Positions 27,391 through 35,822 of a stretch of 64,000 bases of DNA are shown here, piece by piece (the stretch's first letter is position 1; each line of letters begins with the position of its first letter). Where the stretch lies: contig CAWHBK010000001.1 of NCBI GenBank assembly GCA_963827605.1, positions 1,054,001 to 1,118,000 of the forward strand, in the 5' to 3' direction. The notes beneath the pieces were generated by a model, which was not told where the DNA came from, ran no database searches, and worked only from the letters and a program-made list of their open reading frames with translations. This DNA is from DSYU01 sp963827605. GTDB taxonomy: Bacteria > Chloroflexota > Anaerolineae > Anaerolineales > Anaerolineaceae. A program made the translations under genes and the position numbers.

Positions 27391-28494
27391 ATGAAAAAAA
27401 TTAAAGTTGGCGTTATTGGCTGTGGCAATATCAGCAGCATTTACCTTGAAGTCGGCCAAACTTTCGATGTGATGGAAATCGCCGCGGTCGCCGACCTGGT
27501 CCCCGAACGCGCTCAGGCGCAGGCCGCGAAATATCAGATCCCGCGCGCCTGCTCGGTCGATGACCTGCTGGCCGATCCGGAAATCCAGATCGTGATTAAC
27601 CTGACCATCCCCAATGCGCACGCCGAAATCGGGCTGCGTGCGGTGCAGGCCGGCAAATCGGTTTACAACGAAAAGCCCCTCACCATCACGCGCGCGGACG
27701 CCTGCCAGCTGCTTGAAACGGCCCAGGCCAACGGGGTGCGCGTGGGCGGCGCGCCCGATACCTTCCTGGGGGGTGGTTTGCAGACCTGCCGCAAACTGAT
27801 CGACGACGGCTGGATTGGCCAGCCGGTCGCCGCGACTGCTTTTATGCTCTGTCATGGGCACGAATCCTGGCACCCTGCACCCGAGTTTTACTATAAGGTC
27901 GGCGGCGGGCCAATGTTCGATATGGGCCCCTATTACCTGACCGCTCTGGTGGCGCTGATGGGCCCTGTCCGGCGGGTAACCGGTTCCGCCCGGGCCACCT
28001 TCCCCGAGCGCACCATCACCAGCCAGCCGCTGAATGGTAAGAAAATCGAGGTGGACGTCCCCACGCATATCGCCGGGGTGCTCGACTTTGCCAGCGGCGC
28101 AATCGCTACCGTGGTCACCAGTTTTGACGTCTGGTCAGCGGAAGTGCCGCGCATCGAGATCTACGGCACGCACGGGTCGCTTTCCGTCCCCGATCCCAAT
28201 GGTTTTGGCGGGCCGGTGCGCGTGCGCCGCGCGGGAGCCGGCGAATGGAGCGAAATCCCACTCACCCACGGTTATGCGAAGAACAGCCGCAGCGTGGGGG
28301 TCGCGGATATGGCCTGCGGGCTGCGCTCTGGGCGAGCCCACCGCGCTAACGGCGAGATGGCTTACCATATCCTGGATATCATGCATGCCATCCACGATGC
28401 CTCCCAATCTGGGAACCACATTAACCTGACCAGCACTTGCGCGCGGCCTGCCGCGCTGCCGGTCGGGCTGGTGGATGGAAAACTGGACGAGTAA
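27391..28494 (+). CDS. Gfo/Idh/MocA-family oxidoreductase
   Basis: An NAD(P)-dependent oxidoreductase of 367 residues. The N-terminal Rossmann motif is VGVIGCGNISSIYL, the cofactor and catalytic motif is YNEKPLTITRADA (EKP), and the C-terminal half holds GGGPMFDMGPYYLTALVALMG, where His/Tyr-type catalytic residues of the family lie. These enzymes usually oxidise or reduce sugars, inositols or their derivatives; the substrate is not evident. It stands alone between a divergent region and a strong terminator (28513-28557), so it is a single-gene unit. Start ATG 27391, weak AGGAAAA before it. Confidence 0.88.
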   Translation: MKKIKVGVIGCGNISSIYLEVGQTFDVMEIAAVADLVPERAQAQAAKYQIPRACSVDDLLADPEIQIVINLTIPNAHAEIGLRAVQAGKSVYNEKPLTITRADACQLLETAQANGVRVGGAPDTFLGGGLQTCRKLIDDGWIGQPVAATAFMLCHGHESWHPAPEFYYKVGGGPMFDMGPYYLTALVALMGPVRRVTGSARATFPERTITSQPLNGKKIEVDVPTHIAGVLDFASGAIATVVTSFDVWSAEVPRIEIYGTHGSLSVPDPNGFGGPVRVRRAGAGEWSEIPLTHGYAKNSRSVGVADMACGLRSGRAHRANGEMAYHILDIMHAIHDASQSGNHINLTSTCARPAALPVGLVDGKLDE

Positions 28495-28512
28495 TAAACT
28501 ATTTTCTGAAAC

Positions 28513-28557
28513 ACACCCAACTGCAGTTAGGCTTATCCCCGCAGTTGGGTGTGATTT
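28513..28557. terminator. Bidirectional terminator between oxidoreductase and GlsB genes
   Basis: A 12-bp perfect stem ACACCCAACTGC (28513-28524) / GCAGTTGGGTGT (28541-28552), followed by ATTTTCTTCT on the plus strand. It lies between two converging genes and can serve both. Confidence 0.8.
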
Positions 28558-28564
28558 TCTTCTA

Positions 28565-28849
28565 CTAAACGTAGCGCCGCCGGCCGCCTAATAACAGACC
28601 GAAAATTAAGGAAAGGATGGCCGAGCCGACCACTGCCCATACCACCGGGAAGGGCTGACCATCCACGACCAGGGTAAAGAAATCGGGCAAACCCAGCTGC
28701 CCCGCCAGCCATACCCCTAACCAGGCGCCCAGAAAACCAATCAAAATGGATCCCAGGCAGCCGCCGACTGAATAACCCGCAATCGCCTGGCCCAGGGCCC
28801 CGGCAACCGCGGCGATAACTAACAGAACCAAAAATCCTACTAGAGTCAT
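28565..28849 (-). CDS. GlsB/YeaQ/YmgE-family small membrane protein
   Basis: A 94-residue protein with three membrane segments and Gly-rich turns (GQAIAGYSVGGCLGSILIGFLGAWLG), the pattern of the family once named transglycosylase-associated proteins and linked to general stress responses. It ends in a basic tail GGRRRYV. The start is set at ATG 28849, seven codons inside the longest frame, because AGGAGGATAAA stands right before it. Single gene with its own upstream region. The biochemical role of the family is not known. Confidence 0.82.
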   Translation of the reverse strand: MTLVGFLVLLVIAAVAGALGQAIAGYSVGGCLGSILIGFLGAWLGVWLAGQLGLPDFFTLVVDGQPFPVVWAVVGSAILSLIFGLLLGGRRRYV

Positions 28850-28930
28850 TTTATCCTCCTGTATTGTCAAACCCGGTTATCCAACCGGGCGAACGATCAT
28901 TACCGCATTTTCTGTATACAACTCAGGCGT

Positions 28931-28976
28931 TTAAAAAACAATGGGGAAGGTTCTCAAAAACAATCAGAACCCTCCC
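28931..28976 (-). terminator. Possible minus-direction terminator hairpin
   Basis: An 11-base stem with one mismatch (28944-28954 with 28966-28976) is followed on the minus strand by TGTTTTTTAA. No minus gene ends here; it might limit antisense reading from galT, or act as a structured leader. Confidence 0.4.
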
Positions 28977-28999
28977 GCTCATGGTTGGGGAGTGTCCCC

Positions 29000-29036
29000 C
29001 GCCGGTTTTCTAGAACGGCTTTATAATTAACCGGCG
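29000..29036. repeat. Inverted repeat around a TATAAT box before the kinase gene
   Basis: CGCCGGTT (29000-29007) and AACCGGCG (29029-29036) pair perfectly and enclose TATAAT (29022-29027), a likely -10 for the deoxynucleoside kinase. The layout could be an operator or simply a hairpin. Confidence 0.4.
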
Positions 29037-29105
29037 CTGCCCTCTTACCGCATTACTCTTCACATCTCACGCATCCCTCAAACATTATGCTCAAGGAACT
29101 GTTCA

Positions 29106-29738
29106 ATGAAGCGTTTAATTCTGGTCGCTGGCAATATTGGTTCTGGTAAGACATCTCTGACGGAACGCCTGGGCGAGCGCTTGGGCTGGACGACTGCCTA
29201 CGAATCCGTTACCGATAACCCCTACTTGCCCGATTTCTACGCCGATATGCGCGCCTGGTCGTTCCACCTGCAAGTATATTTTCTCGGTCACCGCGCCAGG
29301 CAGCACCTCGAGATGGCCCAGGACCCGCGCTCGGCCATTATCGACCGCAGTATTTATGAAGACGCCTTCATCTTTGCCCGTGCGCTCCACCACATGGGCA
29401 ACCTCAACGAGCGCGATTACATGGCCTACCGCCAGTTATTTGACCTGGTGGTATGTACGCTCCCGCCCCCCTCGCTGCTGATCTACCTGAAAGCGCCGGT
29501 CTCCACCCTGGTCGAGCGCATTCGCCGCCGCGGGCGTGCCATCGAAAGCAGCATCCCGCCAGATTACCTCTCCCTGCTCGACTCATTCTATGATGATTGG
29601 CTGCAAGCCTTCGACATTTGCCCGGTGCTAACCATCCGCTCTGACGATCTGGATTTCGTCCACGAATCGCAGCACCTGGACACGGTCATGGAACGCATCC
29701 AGGAAAAACTCGCTGGGAAGGAAGAACTCGTTCTTTAG
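29106..29738 (+). CDS. Deoxynucleoside kinase (dAdo/dCyd kinase family)
   Basis: A 210-residue kinase that phosphorylates deoxynucleosides for salvage. Motifs: P-loop AGNIGSGKTSL, the substrate-site EDAF region in IIDRSIYEDAFIFARALH, the LIYLKAP strand and the LID region RIRRRGRAIESSI. Length and motif order fit the dNK family of Bacillus dAdo/dCyd kinases. ATG 29106 has AAGGA 10 bases upstream. The stop overlaps the convergent galT stop by 4 bases. Which deoxynucleoside is preferred cannot be read from sequence. Confidence 0.9.
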   Translation: MKRLILVAGNIGSGKTSLTERLGERLGWTTAYESVTDNPYLPDFYADMRAWSFHLQVYFLGHRARQHLEMAQDPRSAIIDRSIYEDAFIFARALHHMGNLNERDYMAYRQLFDLVVCTLPPPSLLIYLKAPVSTLVERIRRRGRAIESSIPPDYLSLLDSFYDDWLQAFDICPVLTIRSDDLDFVHESQHLDTVMERIQEKLAGKEELVL

Positions 29739-30772
29739 CGTTGTTTATAGTGCTGGCTGCTCTGCTCGCGCAGGCGGCCGGCCGCTGTTTCCGGGGTAAT
29801 ATCGCGCTGCGGCATACCCAGCAGCTCAAACCCTACCATAAACTTACGCACCGTCGCGGAACGCAGTAACGGCGGGTAATAATGCGCGTGCAGGTGTTGG
29901 GCCGGGTACAGCTTGCCATCCGTGGGCGCCTGGTGAAACCCCATGGAATATGGAAAAGCGACTTCAAACAGGTTGTCGTAGCGGGTGGTCACCTGACGCA
30001 TGATATCGGCCAGCCCGGAAACTTCCGTTGGGGTAAGGTCGACCAATGAACCGGCATGCCGGTGGCTGGCCAGCATCACTTCGAACGGCCAGATGGCCCA
30101 GAAAGGCACCACCGCCGTAAAATGGTCATTGCAAGCCACCACCCGTTCCCCGCTGTCTCGTTCAGCGGCAATATAATCGCACACCAGGCAGGAACCATGC
30201 TCGGCCTGGTAGGCTGCCTGGCGTTCCAGCTCGATGGCGGCTTCGTTAGGGATATGCCCCGTACTCCAGATCTGGCTGTGCGGGTGCGGGTTCGAGGCGC
30301 CCATCATGGCCCCCCGGTTTTCAAACACCTGCACGTAATTAATGAAATCGCGCTTGCCCAGGTCCACCGTTTGCTCGGTCCACGTGCGGACCACCCCTTC
30401 GACCGCCTCTTGCGACATCTCCGCGATGGATAAATCATGGCGCGGGGAGAAACATACCACCCGGCAGAGCCCGTTATCCGGCTCGGCGGTGAACAGACCG
30501 GCTGTCGGCGCCTCAGACTCTCCATCCTCCTTGGGAAGCAGGGCGGCAAAGTCATTGTCAAACACAAATGTGCCTTCGTAAGCCGGGTTCTGATTTCCAG
30601 TATTGCGCATATTCCCTGGGCAAAGGTAGCAGGTCGGGTCATAGGTTGGGAGCTGCTCGGCGGGCAGTTTTTCCACCTGTCCTAACCAGGGGCGTTTCGC
30701 GCGGTGCGGCGAAACCAGTACCCACTGGCCAGTTAAGAGATTCTGACGGCGGTGTGGTCGGTCGAAATTCAT
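29735..30772 (-). CDS. galT: Galactose-1-phosphate uridylyltransferase
   Basis: GalT swaps UMP between UDP-glucose and galactose 1-phosphate in the Leloir pathway. The 345-residue protein has the HIT-like catalytic stretch ASNPHPHSQIWSTGHIP with the nucleophilic His, an N-terminal zinc site in CYLCPGNMRN, and the conserved opening RPHRRQNLLTGQWVLVSPHRAKRPW. The C-terminal HLHAHYYPPLLRS is also typical. AAGGA precedes the ATG by about 12 bases. No other gal gene lies nearby. Its promoter shares the intergenic region with the YkuD gene transcribed the other way. Confidence 0.95.
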   Translation of the reverse strand: MNFDRPHRRQNLLTGQWVLVSPHRAKRPWLGQVEKLPAEQLPTYDPTCYLCPGNMRNTGNQNPAYEGTFVFDNDFAALLPKEDGESEAPTAGLFTAEPDNGLCRVVCFSPRHDLSIAEMSQEAVEGVVRTWTEQTVDLGKRDFINYVQVFENRGAMMGASNPHPHSQIWSTGHIPNEAAIELERQAAYQAEHGSCLVCDYIAAERDSGERVVACNDHFTAVVPFWAIWPFEVMLASHRHAGSLVDLTPTEVSGLADIMRQVTTRYDNLFEVAFPYSMGFHQAPTDGKLYPAQHLHAHYYPPLLRSATVRKFMVGFELLGMPQRDITPETAAGRLREQSSQHYKQR

Positions 30773-30848
30773 AGCCTATCGTGTTCCTTTGCTCTAATGG
30801 AATTTACCGGAAAAAGTACGAAAGCTTGAGAACATTTTAACACAATCC

Positions 30849-30875
30849 TTGACCTGAAATACGTTAAAATATACC
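30849..30875 (+). promoter_or_regulatory. Promoter of the YkuD gene
   Basis: TTGACC (30849-30854) and TATACC (30870-30875), with a short 15-base spacer, in an AT-rich divergent region shared with galT. Confidence 0.4.
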
Positions 30876-30921
30876 CAGTACAAGGGAACGAAAAGGGGAA
30901 ATCGAACGTCTTTTTTGTACG

Positions 30922-32628
30922 ATGAGAACGATGAATTATCCAACCCCAAACTATCCGCCGCCCAAAAATGCCCGGGCAAAGCACCCAGGCGTACCGTATC
31001 CCCGCCCGCCTTATCCACGGGCACAAGCACCTACGGCAAGGCCCAATACCAACCCCGCCTGGAACCGGCAGCCTGGCGTTCCAGGTTACGCGCGCGGCAA
31101 TCCGCAGCGCGGATATGCGCCCTCCCTGGCGCGCTCTGCCCGTTCGCCCTGGCTGCTTTTTTTGGCCATCGCCGGGCTGCTTTCCCTGGCCCTGCTGCCA
31201 GTTGTTGTGCTGGGCGGCACATATACCGTATACTGGCTGTCTGGGCGTGTTTTCCCAGGCGTTACCGCGGGTCCGATTGCCGGCGGCGACCTGACCCAGG
31301 CCGAGCTGGCCCAAAAGCTGGACGATCAATGGAACCACCAGAAAACGCTTGCCCTCTCCGACGGCACGCACGCATTGCCCGTGTCCCCGATGGATGTTGG
31401 CTTATGGGTTGACCCAAAGGCCACCGCCGCCCGCGCTTTCGAAATGGGCCGGGGAGCGCACGCACTCAATGAGATCCTCTGGCTGTTCCGCTTTGGCAGT
31501 GTATCCGTCGACCCGGTGGTTGTTTACAATGGGGACGTGGCCCGCTCCGGGTTACAGCGCCTGGCTGCGCAGATCGATCAGCCGGCGCAAAACGCCGCGC
31601 TGCGCTTTGAGAACGGGCAATGGGTCGCCGTCCCCGGGCAGAACGGCAGCAGCGTCAACATTGAGCAGACCCTGCAGCGGATTGCCGCGCATCCAGGCGA
31701 AATCGTATCCAGCGGGTTGCTGCCGCTGGCAATGCAGCCGGTCGCGCCGCAAGTAAACGATCTGACGCCCGCCCTGGGCCGGCTCAGCAGCGCGCTGGAA
31801 CAGCCCTTCAAACTGCAAGCTTACGACCCGGTCACCGATGAGACCCTCGCCATCGATGTTTCGCGCGATGTTTTGGCCGGTTGGGTGACCGTCACCCCCC
31901 AGGAAAATGACCTCGCGATTGGGCTGGATGGGCAGCGCCTGACCGCCTACCTGGATGAATGGAAAGCCAGCCTGGGACCCGCGCGCACGCTGGAGCCTTT
32001 TACCCCACCCGATGACCTGGCATCCCGCTGGCAAAATGGCCAGCCGGTTACCGCGATTGTCTATCACAACCCCACCACCTACACCGTTGATACGGGGGAC
32101 ATGCTCACCAGCATTGCCTATAAGCTCGGCATGCCGTATTGGAAGATCCAGGAGGCCAACCCCGGCCTGGACCCAGACCACTTGCGCGCCGGTCAGGTAC
32201 TGACCATCCCATCCAAAAATGAGATGCTTCCGCTGCCGGTGGTGCGCAATAAGCGCATCGTGATCAGCATCAGCCAGCAGCGCCTCTGGACGTTTGAAAA
32301 TGGCGAACAAACTGGCGAACACGTCATCAGCACCGGCATCGACCGCTCCCCCACCATCCCTGGGATTTACCAGATTCGCACCCACGAGCCGGAAGCCTAC
32401 GCTTCGGTTTGGGATCTAACCATGCCGAACTTCATGGGTATCTACGAGGGCTGGCCAGGATTTATGAACGGCATCCACGGGCTGCCCACCCTTTCCAGCG
32501 GCCGTCGCCTGTGGGAAGGCAACCTGGGTCACCCGGTCTCCTATGGCTGCATTATCCTTGGCTTACAGGAAGCGCAAGACCTCTATAACTGGGCCGAAGA
32601 AGGCGTGGTTGTAGAAATAAAGCCTTAA
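30922..32628 (+). CDS. Membrane-anchored L,D-transpeptidase (YkuD) with LysM domain
   Basis: A 568-residue cell-wall enzyme predicted to form 3-3 cross-links in peptidoglycan. Order: a Pro/Tyr/Asn-rich cytoplasmic tail (1-75), one membrane span (LLFLAIAGLLSLALLPVVVLG), two peptidoglycan-binding-like regions of about 120 residues (101-370), a LysM motif (YTVDTGDMLTSIAYKLGM, about 390-435), and a C-terminal YkuD domain. The catalytic motif reads VSYGCIIL: the Cys is present but the usual His of SHGC is Tyr, a variant seen in some YkuD proteins. A second ATG at 30931 is an equal start choice, as no clear ribosome site decides. Confidence 0.88.
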   Translation: MRTMNYPTPNYPPPKNARAKHPGVPYPRPPYPRAQAPTARPNTNPAWNRQPGVPGYARGNPQRGYAPSLARSARSPWLLFLAIAGLLSLALLPVVVLGGTYTVYWLSGRVFPGVTAGPIAGGDLTQAELAQKLDDQWNHQKTLALSDGTHALPVSPMDVGLWVDPKATAARAFEMGRGAHALNEILWLFRFGSVSVDPVVVYNGDVARSGLQRLAAQIDQPAQNAALRFENGQWVAVPGQNGSSVNIEQTLQRIAAHPGEIVSSGLLPLAMQPVAPQVNDLTPALGRLSSALEQPFKLQAYDPVTDETLAIDVSRDVLAGWVTVTPQENDLAIGLDGQRLTAYLDEWKASLGPARTLEPFTPPDDLASRWQNGQPVTAIVYHNPTTYTVDTGDMLTSIAYKLGMPYWKIQEANPGLDPDHLRAGQVLTIPSKNEMLPLPVVRNKRIVISISQQRLWTFENGEQTGEHVISTGIDRSPTIPGIYQIRTHEPEAYASVWDLTMPNFMGIYEGWPGFMNGIHGLPTLSSGRRLWEGNLGHPVSYGCIILGLQEAQDLYNWAEEGVVVEIKP

Positions 32629-32642
32629 TCCCGCTTTCCTTA

Positions 32643-32681
32643 AGAACGAGATGCGTTCGCGCTGCGAACGCATCTCGTTCT
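32643..32681. terminator. Long perfect hairpin after the YkuD gene
   Basis: An 18-bp perfect stem (32643-32660 with 32664-32681) and a 3-base loop, 15 bases after the stop. The T-tract is poor (ATTTAATGT), so it may be a terminator or a transcript-stabilising hairpin. Confidence 0.6.
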
Positions 32682-32811
32682 ATTTAATGTATCCTGGTCA
32701 CTTAGACAGGTACAGATCAACCTTTAGATGGATGACAGCGCTCCTGGGAATGGATAAGATAATCGTGTCCATAGAAAATCTGTGGTTTCAAAAAAACCAA
32801 AACGTTTAAAA

Positions 32812-32839
32812 TGCAACTTATGAAGTCCTCCTCCGTATA
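32812..32839 (+). promoter_or_regulatory. ECF-type promoter of the sigma factor operon
   Basis: TGCAAC (32812-32817), 16 bases, CGTATA (32834-32839) matches the ECF consensus of SigW type (TGAAAC-N16-CGTA). It precedes an ECF sigma gene, as expected for an autoregulated operon. AAGGAG (32858-32863) and the GTG start follow. Confidence 0.6.
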
Positions 32840-32868
32840 TAGATTCAGAACGACCCAAGGAGCGTCGG

Positions 32869-33462
32869 GTGAGTAATCTTGAGCAAGAGTGGATCCAACA
32901 AGCCATGAAAGGGGATGATGCGGCATTCACGAACATTGTGGAAACCTACCAACGTCCGGTCTATAACCTTTGCTACCGGATGCTAGGCGACCCAGTGGAC
33001 GCGGAAGATGCTGCTCAGGAAGCATTCTGGCGGGCATACCAGAATATCAAGCGGTATGACCCAGCCCGTTCCTTCCCCACCTGGCTGTTGTCCATAGCGG
33101 CTCATTACTGCATCGACCAGCAGCGCAAACGCCGCATCCCGATCTTGAGCGTCGAACTTCTCCCTGAAGAAGATGCCCCTGACCCAGCTCCTAATCCCGA
33201 AAGAGTCGTCGGAAACCTGGAAGAGAGTTCACAAATGCGTCGCCTGTTAGGCAAGTTAGGTACCCAGGACCGCGCCGCGGTTATTCTGCGCTACTGGTAC
33301 GAGTTTTCGGAAGAAGAAATCGCCCGAAGCCTCTCGCTTACCGTAAGCGCAGTCAAGAGCCGTCTGCACCGCGCGCGCAAGGAACTGGCCCAGAGCTGGC
33401 AGGAAACGCAAGCCGTGAATACGCTTCCAGCGAGGAGGAAACATGAGTCACCAGCCATTTGA
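32869..33462 (+). CDS. ECF-type RNA polymerase sigma factor
   Basis: A 197-residue sigma-70-family factor with only regions 2 and 4. Region 2 shows YNLCYRMLGDPVDAEDAAQE (core binding) and FPTWLLSIAAHYCIDQQRKR (-10 recognition); region 4 shows RAAVILRYWYEFSEEEIARS followed by the helix-turn-helix SLTVSAVKSRLHRARKEL. The start is GTG 32869 with AAGGAG 6 bases before. The 3' end overlaps the anti-sigma gene by 20 bases. ECF factors turn on envelope or stress regulons when released from their anti-sigma partner, and the ECF-like promoter ahead suggests it drives its own operon. Confidence 0.93.
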   Translation: MSNLEQEWIQQAMKGDDAAFTNIVETYQRPVYNLCYRMLGDPVDAEDAAQEAFWRAYQNIKRYDPARSFPTWLLSIAAHYCIDQQRKRRIPILSVELLPEEDAPDPAPNPERVVGNLEESSQMRRLLGKLGTQDRAAVILRYWYEFSEEEIARSLSLTVSAVKSRLHRARKELAQSWQETQAVNTLPARRKHESPAI

Positions 33463-33997
33463 AACCTGGATCCTGGATCATGGGGCTCTCTCCAGTGGGG
33501 AACAGCGCACACTGAAATTGCATCTTGAGAGCTGCGAGCAGTGCCGGCGTCTGGACCATCGCTGGCAGGCTGTCAACCATGAACTCCGCGCCCGCCCGAT
33601 GATCTCGCCCGCTGCCGGGTTCAGCAAGCGCTGGCAAGCCGGCCTGGCCGAACGCCAGGCTCGCGAACAGCGTGAACAGGCCTGGCGGATCTTTGGATGG
33701 CTCATGGCCGGGGCCTTGCTCATTCTCCTGGTTATGTTGGGCTATCTGATTGCTACGACTACTCCTACGGATTGGTTGAACGTCTTTACCCGGACCACCG
33801 AATTGACCCGGGTATTCTTCCAGATGGCGATATATATCGTGCAGGGCTGGGTCACCAGCGCCCCGCCGACCCTTTATATTGGCCTGTGGATCTATCTAAC
33901 CATCATGTTGTGCCTTCTGACACTGTCGTGGCTAACAGTACTCTGGCGCACCAAAACAGTCGGGGTACTCAATCCCGTAGGAGTATTCAACCAATGA
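33443..33997 (+). CDS. Zinc-finger anti-sigma factor, membrane-bound
   Basis: A 184-residue membrane protein. The N-terminus has the anti-sigma zinc motif LHLESCEQCRRLD (HxxxCxxC), followed by a charged helix, one span at about 90-110 (GWLMAGALLILLVMLGYLIA) and two more hydrophobic segments near 128-170. This is the usual form of a partner that holds the ECF sigma factor at the membrane until a signal arrives. Its position right after the sigma gene with a 20-base overlap supports this pairing. The stop overlaps the next gene's ATG (ATGA at 33994-33997). Confidence 0.85.
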   Translation: MSHQPFETWILDHGALSSGEQRTLKLHLESCEQCRRLDHRWQAVNHELRARPMISPAAGFSKRWQAGLAERQAREQREQAWRIFGWLMAGALLILLVMLGYLIATTTPTDWLNVFTRTTELTRVFFQMAIYIVQGWVTSAPPTLYIGLWIYLTIMLCLLTLSWLTVLWRTKTVGVLNPVGVFNQ

Positions 33998-35112
33998 AAT
34001 CTATTCTCCGCATTCCTATACTACTTCTTGCCGCGCTTACGATTCTTCTGCTGGCTGGCTGCGTTCCCTTTCCCATGGTAGCCATGGACGAGGGACTGGT
34101 CATCGGCCAGACCTATCATCTGGGAAGCGGGCAAACACTCGACAACGATCTGACAGTGATTGGCGGCAACGCCACCCTGGATGAAAATTCGACGGTCAAC
34201 GGAAGCGTCGTTGTGATCGGTGGGAATGTAACCATCGATGGCAGCATTAACGGCGATCTGTCCGTGATTGGCAGCGATGTTTCCCTTGGCAACCATGCCG
34301 TTGTACAAGGCTCGGTGGATACCGTGAGCGGAACCGTTCGCCGGGCCGAAGGGGCAGTTGTCCGGGGAGAAAGCGTGGAAAATAATGGCCCGATCCCCCG
34401 CATCACAACCCTGCGCACCCCCGCCATGCAGGTCAGCATTGACCCAATTACGGCTCCGTTGATGGCGATGTTCCAGGCGCTAGCCCTGGCCGCGCTGGCC
34501 GTGGTGGTCAACCTGTTCGCGGCGGTTCCAATGGAACGCACCGGGCGGGCCGCGGTCACCGTACCGGCGGCATCTGGCGGGGTGGGCTGCCTGACGCTCC
34601 TTGTCCTGCTGGTCATGGCGGTCACCATCATCCTGATCCCGGTGAGCATATTGGGGCTGATCGTGGTAGGCGTAGCTGGCTTGTTTGGCTGGCTTGCCAT
34701 TGGGCTGCTGGTTGGACGGCAGATTGCCATCCTGCTCAAACAATCCTGGACCGAGCCGGTAAATGCCGGCGTAGGCACACTGGTTATCTCGCTGCTCGCC
34801 AGCCTGCTAAATATCATCCCCTGCATCGGCTGGGTAGGTTCGGCGCTGGTTGGCCTGGTTGCGCTGGGCGCGGCAGTCCTGACCCGCTTTGGCACACAGG
34901 TGTATCCATCGCCCTATAGCATGGCTCCGGTTCCCCAACCCCGGCCCTACACGCAGCCGCTGGCTTCGGCGCCGGTAGCGTACGCGCCTCCTTCTCAAGA
35001 ACCAGGAACGGAAAATTCAAGCGCCCGCGTTTACCCGCTCGAGTCGGACCAGCCGTCTGAAAACCCGCCCGCCGGGCCAGACGAAACCACACCGCATAAC
35101 CCCGAAGAATAA
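33994..35112 (+). CDS. Lipoprotein with bactofilin-like beta region and membrane spans
   Basis: A 372-residue protein and likely target or sensor of the sigma operon. Lipobox LLLAGC (Cys at about 22); residues 40-125 are a regular beta pattern of GxVxVIGGNVTIDGS type (LTVIGGNATLDENSTVNGSV), as in polymer-forming bactofilin/DUF342-like folds; residues 150-300 have about four membrane segments (LTLLVLLVMAVTIILIPVSI); the C-terminal 70 residues are Pro/Ser-rich and disordered. Translationally coupled to the anti-sigma gene. Together they suggest an envelope-stress unit. The exact role is not known. Ends before a clean terminator. Confidence 0.8.
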   Translation: MKSILRIPILLLAALTILLLAGCVPFPMVAMDEGLVIGQTYHLGSGQTLDNDLTVIGGNATLDENSTVNGSVVVIGGNVTIDGSINGDLSVIGSDVSLGNHAVVQGSVDTVSGTVRRAEGAVVRGESVENNGPIPRITTLRTPAMQVSIDPITAPLMAMFQALALAALAVVVNLFAAVPMERTGRAAVTVPAASGGVGCLTLLVLLVMAVTIILIPVSILGLIVVGVAGLFGWLAIGLLVGRQIAILLKQSWTEPVNAGVGTLVISLLASLLNIIPCIGWVGSALVGLVALGAAVLTRFGTQVYPSPYSMAPVPQPRPYTQPLASAPVAYAPPSQEPGTENSSARVYPLESDQPSENPPAGPDETTPHNPEE

Positions 35113-35164
35113 AGGCTCTTTTCGAACCTTGGTCCCCTAAGAACCTGAATTTCTTCGGATAACG

Positions 35165-35209
35165 CCTCCCGCAGTACCGTCTTTAACCGGACGCTGCGGG
35201 AGGTTTTTT
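35165..35209 (+). terminator. Terminator of the sigma factor operon
   Basis: Stem CCTCCCGCAG (35165-35174) / CTGCGGGAGG (35194-35203) followed by six Ts (35204-35209). Confidence 0.88.
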
Positions 35210-35210
35210 A

Positions 35211-35822
35211 TCAGCGGTAATAGCCTTTGGCCTGAATAATTTCGTACACCGATTGGGGTAAGAAGTAGCGGAAATGCTGGCCCTGAGCAATGCGCTCGCG
35301 GATACTGGTCGAAGATATCTCCAGCAGCGGCGCATCCACAAAATGCACCTTGGCTACGATGCCCGGTAAAAGGCGTTCCAGCCAGGGCAGATCAATAAAG
35401 TCCTGCGGGCGGCGCATTACTCCAATGCCCGTCAGGCAGTTTACAAATTCCTGCGGGCGCACCCAGGCAGGTAAATCGTGGAGCGAGTCGCCGCCCATCA
35501 GGTAAAACAGTTCCATGCCGGGGTTTTCCCGCCCCAGGATCTGCACCGTATCGACCGAATAATGCGGTCCAGGCCGGTCAATCTCTACTCTAGACATTTC
35601 GAACCCGGCGTCAGCGGCAAGCGCAGCCTGCACCAGTTCCAGCCGCACGGCCAGCGGGCGAATTGTGCGCCCCGTTTTGTGCGGCGGGTCCGGCGTAACC
35701 ACCCACAGCACCCGGTCGAGCCGCAAATGCTCGCGCGCTTCCGCCGCCAGGATCAGATGCCCGATGTGCGGCGGGTCGAATGTGCCGCCAAAAATGCCAA
35801 TCCGGCGCGGTTCAGCACTCAA
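35211..35822 (-). CDS. nadD: Nicotinate-nucleotide adenylyltransferase
   Basis: NadD adenylates nicotinate mononucleotide in NAD synthesis. The 203-residue protein opens with the nucleotidyltransferase motif GIFGGTFDPPHIGHL and carries the C-terminal signature SSTSIRERIAQG. The start is taken as TTG 35822 (TTG AGT GCT GAA), which overlaps the obg stop as TGATTGA; no ATG or GTG fits without losing the conserved N-terminus. That makes it the coupled second gene after obg. Frame intact. Confidence 0.93.
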   Translation of the reverse strand: MSAEPRRIGIFGGTFDPPHIGHLILAAEAREHLRLDRVLWVVTPDPPHKTGRTIRPLAVRLELVQAALAADAGFEMSRVEIDRPGPHYSVDTVQILGRENPGMELFYLMGGDSLHDLPAWVRPQEFVNCLTGIGVMRRPQDFIDLPWLERLLPGIVAKVHFVDAPLLEISSTSIRERIAQGQHFRYFLPQSVYEIIQAKGYYR

